This document shows, in pieces, positions 26,822 through 36,089 of a stretch of DNA of 53,337 nucleotides. Positions within the stretch are counted from its first letter, which is position 1; every line of letters starts with the position of its first letter. The notes beneath the pieces were generated by a model. The model did no database searches. It was not told where the DNA came from and worked only from the letters and a program-made list of their open reading frames with translations. The position numbers and the translations under genes are program-made. Source of the stretch: Methylobacterium indicum (GTDB taxonomy: Bacteria > Pseudomonadota > Alphaproteobacteria > Rhizobiales > Beijerinckiaceae); NCBI RefSeq assembly GCF_001043895.1, contig NZ_JTHF01000082.1:1-53337 (forward strand). Direction: 5' to 3'.

Positions 26822-27306
26822 CAGGGCCGGGCCTCGCGGCAGGACGAGGCCGAGGCGTAGGCGTAGGCGAGGTTGCGGTCGAGGCCGTGGACGCAGAACT
26901 CGACGCCGTAGGTCGACCCGATGATGCCGAGGCTCTCGCGCACCGAGTAGTCGACCCGCCGGCGCACCCCGTCCGAGGTGGTGGCGACCGCGGTGCAGAA
27001 GCGGCGCGGGTAGAAGTCGAGGCCCCAGGGACGCCAGGCGGTGCGCTCGATGCTGTCGTAGGTCGCGATCGTCAGCGTCGAGTTCCAGAACTTCGCCTCC
27101 TTCTCGGCGAACTGGTAGGTGATCTTCTCCAGCACGCCCTCGTCCTGGCAGCCCGGGATCTGGGCGTCGAACGGGAATTCGCGCTCCTCGGCCGGGGCGA
27201 TCTCCTGGCGGGCCGAGCGGGCTTGCGCGGCCGACAGGCCGGCGGCGGTGAGACCCAGCAGGAGGGCGGCGAGAAGGGGTGTCCTGCTGATGGATGTCTT
27301 GGGCAT
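26821..27306 (-). CDS. Small secreted protein coupled to RNase T2
   Basis: A 161-residue protein I do not recognise. Residues 1-28 form a signal peptide (LLAALLLGLTAAGLSAAQA). The mature part has four cysteines (in PGCQDEG, RFCTAV, EFCVHG and SSCREA), which would make two disulfides, and alternates charged and aromatic residues (FWNSTLTIATYDSIERTAWRPWGLDFYPRRF). It ends with TGA overlapping the RNase T2 ATG, so it is the first gene of a two-gene unit. It could be an inhibitor, chaperone or partner of the ribonuclease; nothing in the sequence settles this. Confidence 0.8.
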   Translation of the reverse strand: MPKTSISRTPLLAALLLGLTAAGLSAAQARSARQEIAPAEEREFPFDAQIPGCQDEGVLEKITYQFAEKEAKFWNSTLTIATYDSIERTAWRPWGLDFYPRRFCTAVATTSDGVRRRVDYSVRESLGIIGSTYGVEFCVHGLDRNLAYAYASASSCREARP

Positions 27307-27568
27307 GGGCCGGTCCCCGGGCCCGGTCGGCGCCGGCCCGAAGGCGGCACCCTGTCCCCGGGCGAATGACGGTTGCTCTCTCACCCGACACCAGGCTTCC
27401 GCCCGCGCCAAGTCAAGCTTCCGGGCTAGTCCGCCCGCGCTTTCACGGGCTCCTGGTGTGCGGGAGGCACACCCATTCCCCGGGGAGCGCGCCCGCGCCG
27501 CGGTTTGCCTCGTCCCGGCGACGCACTAAGACGGGTCTCGACCGACCGCCGCAAAAGTGTCAGCCCGC

Positions 27569-30500
27569 ATGAGCACCGAGACCGCCCCCGAGACGAAGCC
27601 CGTCGGCCCCGGCGATCAGGTGCTCCTGGTCGACGGCTCGTCGTTCATCTTCCGGGCCTATTTCCAGTCGATCAACCAGCCCGAGCGCTACAACTTCCGG
27701 CCCTCCGACGGGCTGCCGACCGGGGCGGTGCGGCTGTTCTGCGCCAAGCTCGCGCAGTTCGTGCAGGAGGGCGCGGCCGGCGTGGTGCCGACCCATCTCG
27801 GCATCGTGTTCGACAAGTCCGAAGGCTCGTTCCGGAAGGAGATCTTTCCGGACTACAAGGGCCACCGGCCCGACGCGCCCGACGACCTCAAGCGCCAGAT
27901 GCCGTTGATGCGCGACGCGGTGCGCGCCTTCGGCCTGCACCCGATCGAGTTGCAGCGCTACGAGGCCGACGACCTGATCGCGACCTATTCCCGCCAGGCG
28001 GAAGGCCGGGGGGCGGGCGTGATCATCGTGTCCTCCGACAAGGACCTGATGCAGCTCGTCGGCGACCTCGTGCGGTTCTACGACTTCGAATCTGGCCAGA
28101 AGGGCAAGCCGGGCTACCGGCCCGAGCGCAACCTCGACCGCGCCGCCATCCTGGAGCGCTGGGAGGGCCTGGGGCCCGAGCAGATCGGCGACGCCCTGGC
28201 GCTGATCGGCGACACCTCCGACAACGTGCCGGGCGTGCCGGGCATCGGGCTCAAGACCGCCGCGGCCTTGATCAAGGAGTTCGGCAGCCTGGAGGCGCTG
28301 CTCGACAAGGCCGCCACCATCAAGCAGCCCAAGCGCCGCGAGACGCTTCTGGCCAATATCGACCAGGCCCGCCTGTCGCGCCGCCTCGTCGCCCTCGACG
28401 AAGCGGTGCCGGTGCCGGTGCCGCTCGACGACCTCAGGCTTCCGAAGCCCGACCCCGAGCGCCTCGTCGGCTTCCTCAAGGCGATGGAGTTCAACACCCT
28501 GACGCGCCGCATCGCCCAGATGCTGCACGTCGACCCCGAGGCGGTGCGCCCCGACCCCTCGCTCCTGCCGGCGGGCGCCGATTCCGGCTTCACGAACGAG
28601 AAGGGCGGCAGCGACGTCACGCCGTTCTTCGGCGACACGCCCGACGGCGCCCCCACTTCGGCCGCGGCCGAGGTCGATCCCTTCGCCGATCTCGCCCTGC
28701 CGGACGGGCCGCCCAAGCCCAAGGCCCCGACCGAGGCGACGCCCACCACCCTGGTGGCGGCGCGCGCGGCGGAATCGGTCAAGCCATTCGACACCGCCGC
28801 TTACGAGACCGTCACCACGGTCGAGAGCCTGGAATCCTGGATCGCCGAGGCGGTCGAGGCGGGCATCGTCGCGGTCGATACCGAGACGACCGCGCTCGAC
28901 GCCAACAAGGCCGACCTCGTCGGCGTGTCGCTCGCCACCGCGCCGGGCCGGGCCTGCTACATCCCGCTCAGCCATCGCGGCGGCGAGGACCTGTTCGGCG
29001 GCGGCCTGCTGCCGGGGCAGCTCTCCTGGGAGGCCGTGCAGGCGCGCCTGAAGCCGCTCCTGGAAAACCCGGCGGTGCTCAAGATCGGCCAGAACGTCAA
29101 GTACGACTGGCTGGTGCTCGCCCGCCACGGCATCGAGGTCCGGCCCTTCGACGACACGATGCTGATCTCCTACGTGCTCGATGCCGGCAAGGGCTCGCAC
29201 GGCATGGACGAACTGGCCCGCCGCCATCTCGGCCACCAGCCGATCACCTTCGCGGACGTCGCCGGGACCGGGCGCCAGAAGATCACCTTCGATCGTGTCG
29301 CCCTCGACAAGGCCACGGCCTACGCGGCCGAGGACGCCGACGTGACGCTGCGGCTGTGGCGGCTGATGAAGCCGCGGCTCGCCGCCGAGCGCCGCGCCAC
29401 CGTCTACGAGACCCTGGAGCGGCCCCTCGTGCCGGTGCTGGCGCGGATGGAGCGCGAGGGCATCAAGGTCGATCGCCAGATGCTGAGCCGGCTCTCGGGC
29501 GATTTCGCCCAGTCGCTGGCGCGACTCGAGGACGAGATCCAGGAGATGGCGGGGGAAAAGTTCTCCGTCTCGTCCCCGAAGCAGATCGGCGACATCCTGT
29601 TCGGCAAGATGGGCCTGCCCGGCGCCAAGAAGACCCCGTCCGGCCAGTGGGCGACGCCCGCGACCCTGCTCGAGGAGCTGGCCGGCCAGGGTCACGACCT
29701 GCCGCGCCGGATCCTCGAATGGCGCCAGCTCTCGAAGCTGAAATCGACCTACACCGACAGCCTGCAGGAGCACGCCGACCGCGGCACCGACCGGGTCCAC
29801 ACCTCCTTCGCGCTCGCCGCGACCACGACCGGACGCCTCTCCTCGTCGGACCCCAACCTCCAGAACATCCCGGTCCGGACCGAGGAGGGCCGGCGCATCC
29901 GCCAGGCCTTCGTGGCCGATGCCGGGCACAAGCTGATCTCGGCCGATTACAGCCAGATCGAGCTGCGCCTGCTCGCCCACATCGCCGACATCCCGCAGCT
30001 GCGCCAGGCCTTCGAGGACGGCATCGACATCCACGCGGCCACCGCCTCGGCGATGTTCGGCGTGCCCCTCGACCAGATGACCTCGGACCTGCGCCGCAAG
30101 GCCAAGACCATCAATTTCGGCATCATCTACGGCATCTCGGCCTTCGGCCTCGCCGACCGGCTCGGCATCCCGCAGGGCGAGGCCGCGGCCTTCATCAAGC
30201 AGTATTTCGAGCGCTTCCCCGGCATCCGCGCCTATATCGACGACACCAAGAAGCTCTGCCGCGACAAGGGCTACGTCACGACCCTGTTCGGCCGGGTCTG
30301 CCACTACCCGCAGATCCGCTCCAACAACCCGCAGGAGCGCGCCTCGGTCGAGCGCCAGGCGATCAACGCGCCGATCCAGGGCACGGCCGCCGACATCATC
30401 CGGCGGGCGATGGCCCGGATGGAGGGCGCGCTGGCGGAAGCCGGCCTCGCGACCCGGATGCTGCTCCAGGTCCACGACGAGCTCGTGTTCGAGGCGCCCG

Positions 30501-30631
30501 ACGACGAGGTCGACCGCGCGCTGCCGATCATCGCCCGGGTGATGGAGGAGGCGCCCCACCCGGCCGTCACCCTGCGGGTGCCGCTCGCCGTCGAGGCCAA
30601 GGCGGCCTTGAACTGGCAGGAGGCGCATTGA
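27569..30631 (+). CDS. polA: DNA polymerase I
   Basis: A 1020-residue repair and Okazaki-fragment polymerase with all three domains. The 5'-3' exonuclease is in residues 1-300 (VLLVDGSSFIFRAYF, DYKGHRP, YEADDLIATYS, GDTSDNVPGVPGIG). The proofreading 3'-5' exonuclease lies about 410-600 with intact VDTETTALD, NVKYDW and YAAEDADVTL. The polymerase domain has motif A SADYSQIELR, motif B RRKAKTINFGIIYG and motif C QVHDELVFE. Both nuclease sites look active. An acidic Pro/Ala linker (about 340-400) joins the first two domains and makes the protein longer than E. coli Pol I. The ATG at 27569 is chosen; a GTG four codons upstream is possible. Confidence 0.97.
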   Translation: MSTETAPETKPVGPGDQVLLVDGSSFIFRAYFQSINQPERYNFRPSDGLPTGAVRLFCAKLAQFVQEGAAGVVPTHLGIVFDKSEGSFRKEIFPDYKGHRPDAPDDLKRQMPLMRDAVRAFGLHPIELQRYEADDLIATYSRQAEGRGAGVIIVSSDKDLMQLVGDLVRFYDFESGQKGKPGYRPERNLDRAAILERWEGLGPEQIGDALALIGDTSDNVPGVPGIGLKTAAALIKEFGSLEALLDKAATIKQPKRRETLLANIDQARLSRRLVALDEAVPVPVPLDDLRLPKPDPERLVGFLKAMEFNTLTRRIAQMLHVDPEAVRPDPSLLPAGADSGFTNEKGGSDVTPFFGDTPDGAPTSAAAEVDPFADLALPDGPPKPKAPTEATPTTLVAARAAESVKPFDTAAYETVTTVESLESWIAEAVEAGIVAVDTETTALDANKADLVGVSLATAPGRACYIPLSHRGGEDLFGGGLLPGQLSWEAVQARLKPLLENPAVLKIGQNVKYDWLVLARHGIEVRPFDDTMLISYVLDAGKGSHGMDELARRHLGHQPITFADVAGTGRQKITFDRVALDKATAYAAEDADVTLRLWRLMKPRLAAERRATVYETLERPLVPVLARMEREGIKVDRQMLSRLSGDFAQSLARLEDEIQEMAGEKFSVSSPKQIGDILFGKMGLPGAKKTPSGQWATPATLLEELAGQGHDLPRRILEWRQLSKLKSTYTDSLQEHADRGTDRVHTSFALAATTTGRLSSSDPNLQNIPVRTEEGRRIRQAFVADAGHKLISADYSQIELRLLAHIADIPQLRQAFEDGIDIHAATASAMFGVPLDQMTSDLRRKAKTINFGIIYGISAFGLADRLGIPQGEAAAFIKQYFERFPGIRAYIDDTKKLCRDKGYVTTLFGRVCHYPQIRSNNPQERASVERQAINAPIQGTAADIIRRAMARMEGALAEAGLATRMLLQVHDELVFEAPDDEVDRALPIIARVMEEAPHPAVTLRVPLAVEAKAALNWQEAH

Positions 30632-30658
30632 GGGCGGCTCGTCCCGCGTCCTCGAGAG

Positions 30659-30694
30659 CGCCCACCAGACCGGCACGAGCGGGTCGGGTGGGCG
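30659..30694 (+). terminator. polA terminator-like hairpin
   Basis: CGCCCACC (30659-30666) pairs perfectly with GGTGGGCG (30687-30694), with partial inner pairing of AGACC and GGGTC. The T-rich TTGGGTTGTT follows. It lies 28 bases after the polA stop and fits an intrinsic terminator. The decayed IS begins immediately after it. Confidence 0.65.
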
Positions 30695-30704
30695 TTGGGT
30701 TGTT

Positions 30705-31478
30705 ATGGCTCGCCCGCTTCTCCCCGACGATCTCCGGGCTGCGATCGCCCCCCTTCTGCCGCCGCACCCGCTCCGCCCGAGGGGCGGGCGTCCCCGGGTG
30801 GACGATCGGGCTGCCCTGACGGGCATCCTGTTCGTGCTGCGCTCGGACATCCCCCGGGAGATGCTGCCGGCCGAGATGACGTGCCGCTGCGGCATGAGTT
30901 GCCGGCGCCGACTGCGCGACCGGCAAGCGGCCGGCAAGCGACCGGTATGTGGCGGGCGAGATCGACGGGAGCCGGGCGAGCGTCGACGGTGCGAGCGTGC
31001 CGGCGAAGAAAGGGGGTCTGCCACCGGCCCGAACCCGACGGATCGGGGCAAGGCGGGGACCAGGCGCCACCTCGTCACCGACGCGCGCGGCACGCCGCTC
31101 GGCCTCGTTCGGATCGGTGCCCATTGCCACGACAGCCCGCCGATGGCCCCGACGCTGGACGCGATCCCGCCTCTGCGCAGCGGGCGGCGAGGACGCCTGC
31201 GCGGGCGCCCCGACAAGCTGCACGCCGACAAGGCCTACGATGCCAAGGTGCGGTGGCAGGAGCGCCGGGCGCGCGGGATCAGGCCGCGGATTGCCCGGCG
31301 CGGCATCGAGCGAAGCGACGGGCTCGGGCGGCATCGCTGGGTGGTCGAGCGCAGCCATGCCTGGTCCAGCCGCGCCCGCCGCTTGCCCGTCAGCGACGAA
31401 CGGCGCGCCGACATCTACGACGCCTTCACGTTCCTCCAGCCCAGCCTCGTCACACTCACCCGGATCGTGCCGTTCTGT
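30705..31478 (+). pseudogene. Decayed IS5-type (IS427-like) transposase
   Basis: The N-terminal part (PLLPDDLRAAIAPLLPPHPLRPRGGRPRVDDRAALTGILF) and the later segments SATGPNPTDRGKAG, RRHLVTDARGTPLGLV, HADKAYDA and HRWVVERSHAW match IS5-family DDE transposases. The region around 30920-31030 is damaged. About 20-35 codons seem missing, and the stretch GSRASVDGASVPAKKGG, with the first catalytic Asp, is in the +1 frame, so two compensating frameshifts separate the halves. Many substitutions suggest an old copy. The usual C-terminal end near 31478 has lost its stop. Terminal inverted repeats could not be identified confidently. Confidence 0.8.
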
Positions 31479-31518
31479 CAGGCGCTCTCAATACAGTTGC
31501 GCTTCGCCGAACGCACGT

Positions 31519-32229
31519 TCAGGCGGTCCCCGCCAGCACGGCCTCGAGGTAGTGCCGCGCGAAGCCCGGCATCAGGGCGGGGTCGAGGTCCGCGGCCTTG
31601 CGCACGGCGACGATGCCGGACAGTTCCGGCTCCGCCTCGGCGGCGAGGTGGGCGGCGATCCGCGTTCGTACCTCCGCCTCGTCCTCGGCGAGCTGAACCG
31701 GGCGCAGGAGCGCCATCAGGCCGCCGTCGCGCACGACGATCCAGCCGGGATCCGGCCCCTCCGGCGCGGTGAGACCGGTCTCCTCCCGCAATTCGCGCAG
31801 CGCGCTCGCCGCGAGGTCGACCCGGCCGTCGGGGGCGATGTCGCTGCGGTCCGGGGTGCCGCAGGGGAAGTAGATCCGCCCCGCGGCGGCGGTCTGCGGT
31901 CCCATCTCGCCGAGCAGGAAGGCGCCGTCCCGGGTGCGGGGCACCGCCGCCGCGAAGACGTTGAGGACGCTCCCGTCCGGGAAGCCCCAATCCTTGAAGG
32001 CCAGGAGGGCGGCGAACTCGGCCTCGAACAGGTCGAGGTCCAGAACCCCGTCGGCGAGCGACCAGCGCCGCAGCATCAGCACGGTACCGTTGAACATCGC
32101 CGGCCGGGCTGCCCGGCGCCGCTCCCAATGCGCCGCGATGGCGGCCCGGTTGTCGCGGGCCCAGGGCCAGTCCTGCGCGACCATCCGGGCCGCGACCGCG
32201 CGGGCCGGCGTGAGGGTGACGCCGGTCAC
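31519..32229 (-). CDS. Nudix hydrolase, long-loop type
   Basis: A 236-residue protein ending its Nudix box with RELREETGL (near residue 140), the metal-binding Glu cluster. The first half of the box is atypical: where the consensus has Gly and Glu there is a longer loop (YFPCGTPDRSDIAPDGRVDL), as in NUDT19-like proteins. Nudix enzymes cleave nucleoside diphosphates linked to another group, such as CoA or NAD derivatives; the substrate is unknown. It starts with GTG overlapping the PhzF-like stop by four bases (GTGA), so the two genes are coupled. The downstream neighbour is the IS remnant. Confidence 0.82.
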   Translation of the reverse strand: MTGVTLTPARAVAARMVAQDWPWARDNRAAIAAHWERRRAARPAMFNGTVLMLRRWSLADGVLDLDLFEAEFAALLAFKDWGFPDGSVLNVFAAAVPRTRDGAFLLGEMGPQTAAAGRIYFPCGTPDRSDIAPDGRVDLAASALRELREETGLTAPEGPDPGWIVVRDGGLMALLRPVQLAEDEAEVRTRIAAHLAAEAEPELSGIVAVRKAADLDPALMPGFARHYLEAVLAGTA

Positions 32230-33128
32230 AGGTGCAGCACGCCCTCGGAGACCAGGACGGCGCTGCCGCCGATCTCCGCCGCCCGCAAGGCCCCGTCCTC
32301 GATCGTGAGCTGGAGCAGGATCTCGCTTGGCCGGCCCATCTCGATCCCTTGCGCGATGCGGAGGTCGTGGGTGCCGCCGCCCAAGGGCTCGAACTGGATC
32401 AGGGCGCCCGCGAAGGCCGCCACCGCCCCGCCGGTCGCCGGGTCCTCGGCGATGCCGGCGGCGGGGGCGAACATCCGGGCCCGGAAGTCGTGGGCGGGAT
32501 CGCCGGTCTCGCCGGTATAGAGGAAGACCTTGGCGCCGGGCCCGAGGGCCTCGGTCAGGGAGGCGGCGCTCGCCCGGGCCCGCCCGAGGGCGTCGAGGTT
32601 CCGCACCGGCACGAGGTGGAACGGCGTGCCGGCGCTGTAGCGGCTCGGCCGGTGGCGGGCGAACCCGATCTCGGAGGGCGACAGGCCGAGCGCCCCGGCG
32701 AGCGCCGTGGCGTCCGGCTCCTCGCCCCAGCTCTCTGGCAGGCGCGGCAGGCGGAAGCGGGCGCGGCCGCGCCCCTCGCCGGCCTCGACCACGCAGGGCA
32801 CCACGCCGACCTGCTCCTCGAGCCCGAACGCCACCGCGTCGGCGACCTCCGCCCGCTGGTCGCCCAGCGCGAGCAGCACCGCGGTGCCGACGGTCGGGTG
32901 CCCCGCGAAGGCGAGCTCCTGGGTGGGCGTGAAGATCCGCAGCCGCGCCCGGTGCCGGCTCTCGGCGGGCGGCAGCACGAACACCGTCTCCGACAGGTTG
33001 AATTCCCCGGCGATGGCCTGCATCGCGGCCTCGTCCAGCCCCTCGGCGTCGAGCACGACCGCCAGCGGGTTGCCGGCGAGCGCCGTCTGCGTGAACACGT
33101 CCAGGGTGGCGTAGCGGCGTGCGGGCAT
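32226..33128 (-). CDS. PhzF-family isomerase/epimerase-like protein
   Basis: A 300-residue protein of the PhzF fold (two diaminopimelate-epimerase-like halves). Typical features are the start YATLDVFTQTALAGNPLAVV, the catalytic-type Glu in FNLSETVFV near residue 45, FAGHPTVGTA near 75 and EDPATGGAVAAFAG near 210. PhzF itself isomerises a phenazine precursor; most relatives, as here without phenazine genes nearby, have unknown small-molecule substrates. The start is the ATG giving the standard N-terminus; an in-frame ATG four codons upstream is possible. It is coupled to the Nudix gene. Confidence 0.88.
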   Translation of the reverse strand: MPARRYATLDVFTQTALAGNPLAVVLDAEGLDEAAMQAIAGEFNLSETVFVLPPAESRHRARLRIFTPTQELAFAGHPTVGTAVLLALGDQRAEVADAVAFGLEEQVGVVPCVVEAGEGRGRARFRLPRLPESWGEEPDATALAGALGLSPSEIGFARHRPSRYSAGTPFHLVPVRNLDALGRARASAASLTEALGPGAKVFLYTGETGDPAHDFRARMFAPAAGIAEDPATGGAVAAFAGALIQFEPLGGGTHDLRIAQGIEMGRPSEILLQLTIEDGALRAAEIGGSAVLVSEGVLHL

Positions 33129-33277
33129 TGGACCATCCATCCGTCCGAAGGCGTGGCGCGAGGCAGCACGGATCGGGGGGAGGGCGCAAGGGGAAGGCAC
33201 AAGGTCTGACGGCCGGAGATGATGCGCCGCCCCCGGATGGTGTAGGCGTGCGGGACGATCCGACGGAGCGCCCTGCC

Positions 33278-34282
33278 ATGCCCCATATTCTCACCCCCGA
33301 GACCGGCGCCCGCTTCGCCGCGCTCACCCTCGGCCACGTCACCCGGGAATACCCGAACAAGCCCGACCACACGCTGGCCGGGCCGGACGACGCGCGCACG
33401 CCCGCCGCGCTGCACCCGGTGTTCTACGGCAGCTTCGACTGGCATTCCTGCGTCCATGGCTACTGGCTGCTCGCCCGGGTGCTGCGGCTCTTCCCCGAAG
33501 GACCGCAGGCCGCCGCGATCCGCGCGCTGTTCGATCGCCAGCTGACGCCCGAGAAGGTCGCGGGCGAGTGCGCCTACCTGGAGGCCCCGACCGCGCGGGG
33601 CTTCAAGCGGCCCTACGGCTGGGCCTGGGCCCTGAAGCTCGCCGACGAGCTGGCGCGCCTGCCCGATCCGCGCTGGGCGCGGGCGCTCGCCCCGATGGCC
33701 GAGATCTTTGCTCAGCGCTTCCGGGACTTCCTGCCGCTCTCGCCGTACCCGGTGCGGGTCGGCACGCATTTCAACACCGCCTTCGGGCTGCGCATGGCGG
33801 CGGATTACGCGCAAGGAACCGGGGATGCGGCGCTGAGCGATCTGCTGCGCGCCACCGCCCTGCGCTGGTACGGCGAGGATGTCGATTGCCCGGCCTGGGG
33901 CGAGCCGAGCGGCGACGACTTCCTGTCCTCCGCGCTGATCGAGGCCGAGTGCCTGCGCCGCCTGATGCCGGCGGACGCGTTCGGGCCGTGGTTCGACCGC
34001 TTCCTGCCGCGCCTCGCCGAACGCCGCCCCGCGACCCTGTTTCGTCCGGCCACCGTCACCGACCGCAGCGACGGCAAGATCGCCCATCTCGACGGACTCA
34101 ACCTCAGCCGGGCCTGGTGCCTGCGCTCCCTCGCCGGCGCGCTCACCGATGGCGACCCGCGGGTCCTGATCCTGCGCGAGGCGGCCGAGGCGCATCTCGC
34201 CGCGGCGCTGCCGCACCTCGCCGACGACTACATGGGCGAGCACTGGCTCGCGAGCTTCGCGCTCCTGGCGCTGGAGGCCTGA
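33278..34282 (+). CDS. DUF2891 family protein
   Basis: A 334-residue protein of unknown function that matches the DUF2891 pattern: HPVFYGSFDWHSCVHGYW near residue 47, GFKRPYGWAWALKLADEL, HFNTAFGL, EPSGDDFLSSALIEAE and LDGLNLSRAWCLRSLA. The alternating helices and conserved Trp, His and Glu resemble an (alpha/alpha)6 barrel such as those of glycoside hydrolases; that fold is my inference. It has no signal peptide. The start follows CGGAG. It is divergent from the PhzF-like gene and convergent with pdxY. Confidence 0.85.
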   Translation: MPHILTPETGARFAALTLGHVTREYPNKPDHTLAGPDDARTPAALHPVFYGSFDWHSCVHGYWLLARVLRLFPEGPQAAAIRALFDRQLTPEKVAGECAYLEAPTARGFKRPYGWAWALKLADELARLPDPRWARALAPMAEIFAQRFRDFLPLSPYPVRVGTHFNTAFGLRMAADYAQGTGDAALSDLLRATALRWYGEDVDCPAWGEPSGDDFLSSALIEAECLRRLMPADAFGPWFDRFLPRLAERRPATLFRPATVTDRSDGKIAHLDGLNLSRAWCLRSLAGALTDGDPRVLILREAAEAHLAAALPHLADDYMGEHWLASFALLALEA

Positions 34283-34306
34283 GACCGGCTCCGGAGGCGT
34301 GACCGC

Positions 34307-35155
34307 TCACACCGCCTCGACCGGGAAGGTCCGGCTCGGGGCCACGAACTCGTCCTGCGCCGCGACCGTCAGGATCTCCCGGGCGCCGGCCTCCTCGGTG
34401 CGCCGCAGGAGGCCGAAGACCGAGGCGGCGGCGGCCCCCAGCGCCTCGCCGGCCGAGCGGGTGCGGGCGTAGTGCACCAGGAACAGGGCGGCGGTGGCGT
34501 CGCCCGCGCCGTTGACGCTCAAGGACAGGCGCGGGGTGCGCAGGCGCCAGAACCGGCCGGCCTCGCCGGCCAGCATGTCGATGCTGTCGTCCGGCGTCTC
34601 CTCGGTGTGGAGCGAGGTGACCAGCACCACCTTCGGGCCGCTCGCCTGCACGGCGGCGACGGCCGCCTTCGCGTCGGCCAGCGTCCGGGTCTCGATGCCG
34701 CTGAGGTAGTCGAGCTCGAACTGGTTGGGGGTGATGAGGTCGGCCGCCGGCACCGCGTGGTCGCGCATGAATTCCGGGATGCCCGGGCGCACGAAGACGC
34801 CGCGGCCGACATCCCCGATCACCGGGTCGCAGCAATAGAGCGCCGCGGGGTTGGCGGCCCGCACCCGCGCGACCGCCCTGAGGATCGCCGTGCCGATATC
34901 GGCCGAGCCCATGTAGCCCGACAGCACCCCGTCGCAGGTCGGCAGCACCCCGCGCTCGGCGATGCCCTCGACCAGCTCCTCGATCGCCGGCCCGTCGAAC
35001 ACCCGGCCGCGCCAGGCGCCGTAACCGGTGTGGTTGGAGAACTGCACCGTGTGCACGGCCCAGACCTCGACCCCGAGCCGCTGCATCGGGAAGACCGCCG
35101 AGGCGTTGCCGACATGGCCGTAGGCGACGTGGGACTGGATCGACAGGACGTTCAT
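34307..35155 (-). CDS. pdxY: Pyridoxal kinase
   Basis: A 282-residue ribokinase-fold enzyme that phosphorylates pyridoxal to pyridoxal 5'-phosphate in the vitamin B6 salvage pathway. Visible are the start [23 protein letters not shown], with substrate-binding Ser and the GHVGN turn, DGVLSGYMG, the YCCDPVIGD segment, [13 protein letters not shown] and the anion-hole and catalytic [13 protein letters not shown] near residue 220. The length is normal for PdxY/PdxK. It stands alone with a 250-base upstream gap to dedA. Confidence 0.95.
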   Translation of the reverse strand: MNVLSIQSHVAYGHVGNASAVFPMQRLGVEVWAVHTVQFSNHTGYGAWRGRVFDGPAIEELVEGIAERGVLPTCDGVLSGYMGSADIGTAILRAVARVRAANPAALYCCDPVIGDVGRGVFVRPGIPEFMRDHAVPAADLITPNQFELDYLSGIETRTLADAKAAVAAVQASGPKVVLVTSLHTEETPDDSIDMLAGEAGRFWRLRTPRLSLSVNGAGDATAALFLVHYARTRSAGEALGAAAASVFGLLRRTEEAGAREILTVAAQDEFVAPSRTFPVEAV

Positions 35156-35328
35156 CGCGGCACGGGACCCTCGCGGGGGCGCCCTCGGCCGGGGCCGGGG
35201 CGCGAGGCCCGCACGATCCCCGGATCGGGCGCTCCTGGCAACCGCCCCGAACGGCGGGAGGCCCCCCGCGGGATTCACCCGGCGCTCACCGCGCCGGACC
35301 GATACGATCTGCGACGCGCAACGCCCCG

Positions 35329-35354
35329 GCGGAACGTCCCCGCGGAACGTCCCC
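35329..35354. repeat. 13-base tandem duplication
   Basis: GCGGAACGTCCCC is repeated exactly twice in tandem (35329-35341, 35342-35354), about 50 bases upstream of the DedA-family start. It may be a slippage product or affect promoter spacing; no regulator family is recognised. Confidence 0.6.
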
Positions 35355-35406
35355 GCGGCCTTGCGACTTCTCCCTGCTGCCCGCCACCCCAAGGTCAAGG
35401 TTCGAG

Positions 35407-35931
35407 ATGGACTTCGAGAGCATGCGCACCACGGTGCTCGATTTCGTGCGCGACCACCAGGCCTGGGCGCCGGTGATCACCGGGATCATCGCCTTCTGCG
35501 AATCCCTGGCGGTGCTCTCGCTCCTCGTGCCGGCGACCGTGATCCTGATCGGCATCGGGGCGCTGATCGGCTCGGGCGCGATCCCGTTCCTGCCCGTGAT
35601 GGTGGGCGCGGCGATCGGGGCCATCCTGGGGGACTGGGTCTCCTACGAGGTCGGCCGCTACTACAAGGACGGTGCCAAGCGGATGTGGCCGCTCAGCCGC
35701 TACCCCGAGATGGTGCGGAAGGGCGAGGCCTTCTGCCAGCGCTGGGGCGCCTGGGCGATCGTCGTCGGCCGCTTCATCGGCCCGGCCCGGGCGGTGGTGC
35801 CGCTGATCGCCGGGGTGGCGCTGCTGCCGCGGCTGCCGTTCTGGCTCGCCAATCTCTCCTCGGCCTTTCTCTGGGCCTTCGTCTGGCTCGCCCCCGGCGC
35901 CGGGCTGATCGACTGGCTGCGGCGGGCCTGA
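35407..35931 (+). CDS. DedA family membrane protein
   Basis: A 174-residue inner-membrane protein with about four to five hydrophobic segments and two re-entrant-type stretches. The family signatures are the acidic residue in FCESLAVLSLLVPAT near residue 30, GDWVSYEVGRYYKDG near 78 and FIGPARAVVPLIAG near 122, where the conserved Arg and Pro sit. DedA proteins support membrane potential and lipid-carrier recycling, and some flip undecaprenyl phosphate or phosphatidylethanolamine. The role here is inferred from the family. It is probably monocistronic. Confidence 0.92.
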   Translation: MDFESMRTTVLDFVRDHQAWAPVITGIIAFCESLAVLSLLVPATVILIGIGALIGSGAIPFLPVMVGAAIGAILGDWVSYEVGRYYKDGAKRMWPLSRYPEMVRKGEAFCQRWGAWAIVVGRFIGPARAVVPLIAGVALLPRLPFWLANLSSAFLWAFVWLAPGAGLIDWLRRA

Positions 35932-36089
35932 CGCAAGGAATTCTTTCAGTGGAGGACAGACCTTGCCCAGAGGAACATGGCTGAGCGTCTGGAACGCGAC
36001 GACGGGCGATCGCCGCGTCATCGATTCTTAAGGTGCCTGACCGAAAGCTCTTTTGCGGACGCGCGAGAGAGTGATCCCGGATACCAGCG

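Noticed and set aside
27560..31231. A 1223-codon minus-strand open frame opposite polA
   Set aside because: It is complementary to a full-length DNA polymerase I with all motifs. Long antisense frames are expected in GC-rich DNA, and its composition is low-complexity Arg/Gly/Ala/Asp.
32226..33128. PhzF gene as part of a phenazine cluster
   Set aside because: No phzA/B/D/E/G-like genes are nearby. The gene is coupled only to a Nudix gene, so phenazine synthesis is not supported.
33543..34302. Alternative plus-strand frame inside the DUF2891 gene
   Set aside because: It is in another phase of a gene with clear family motifs and has no motif of its own.
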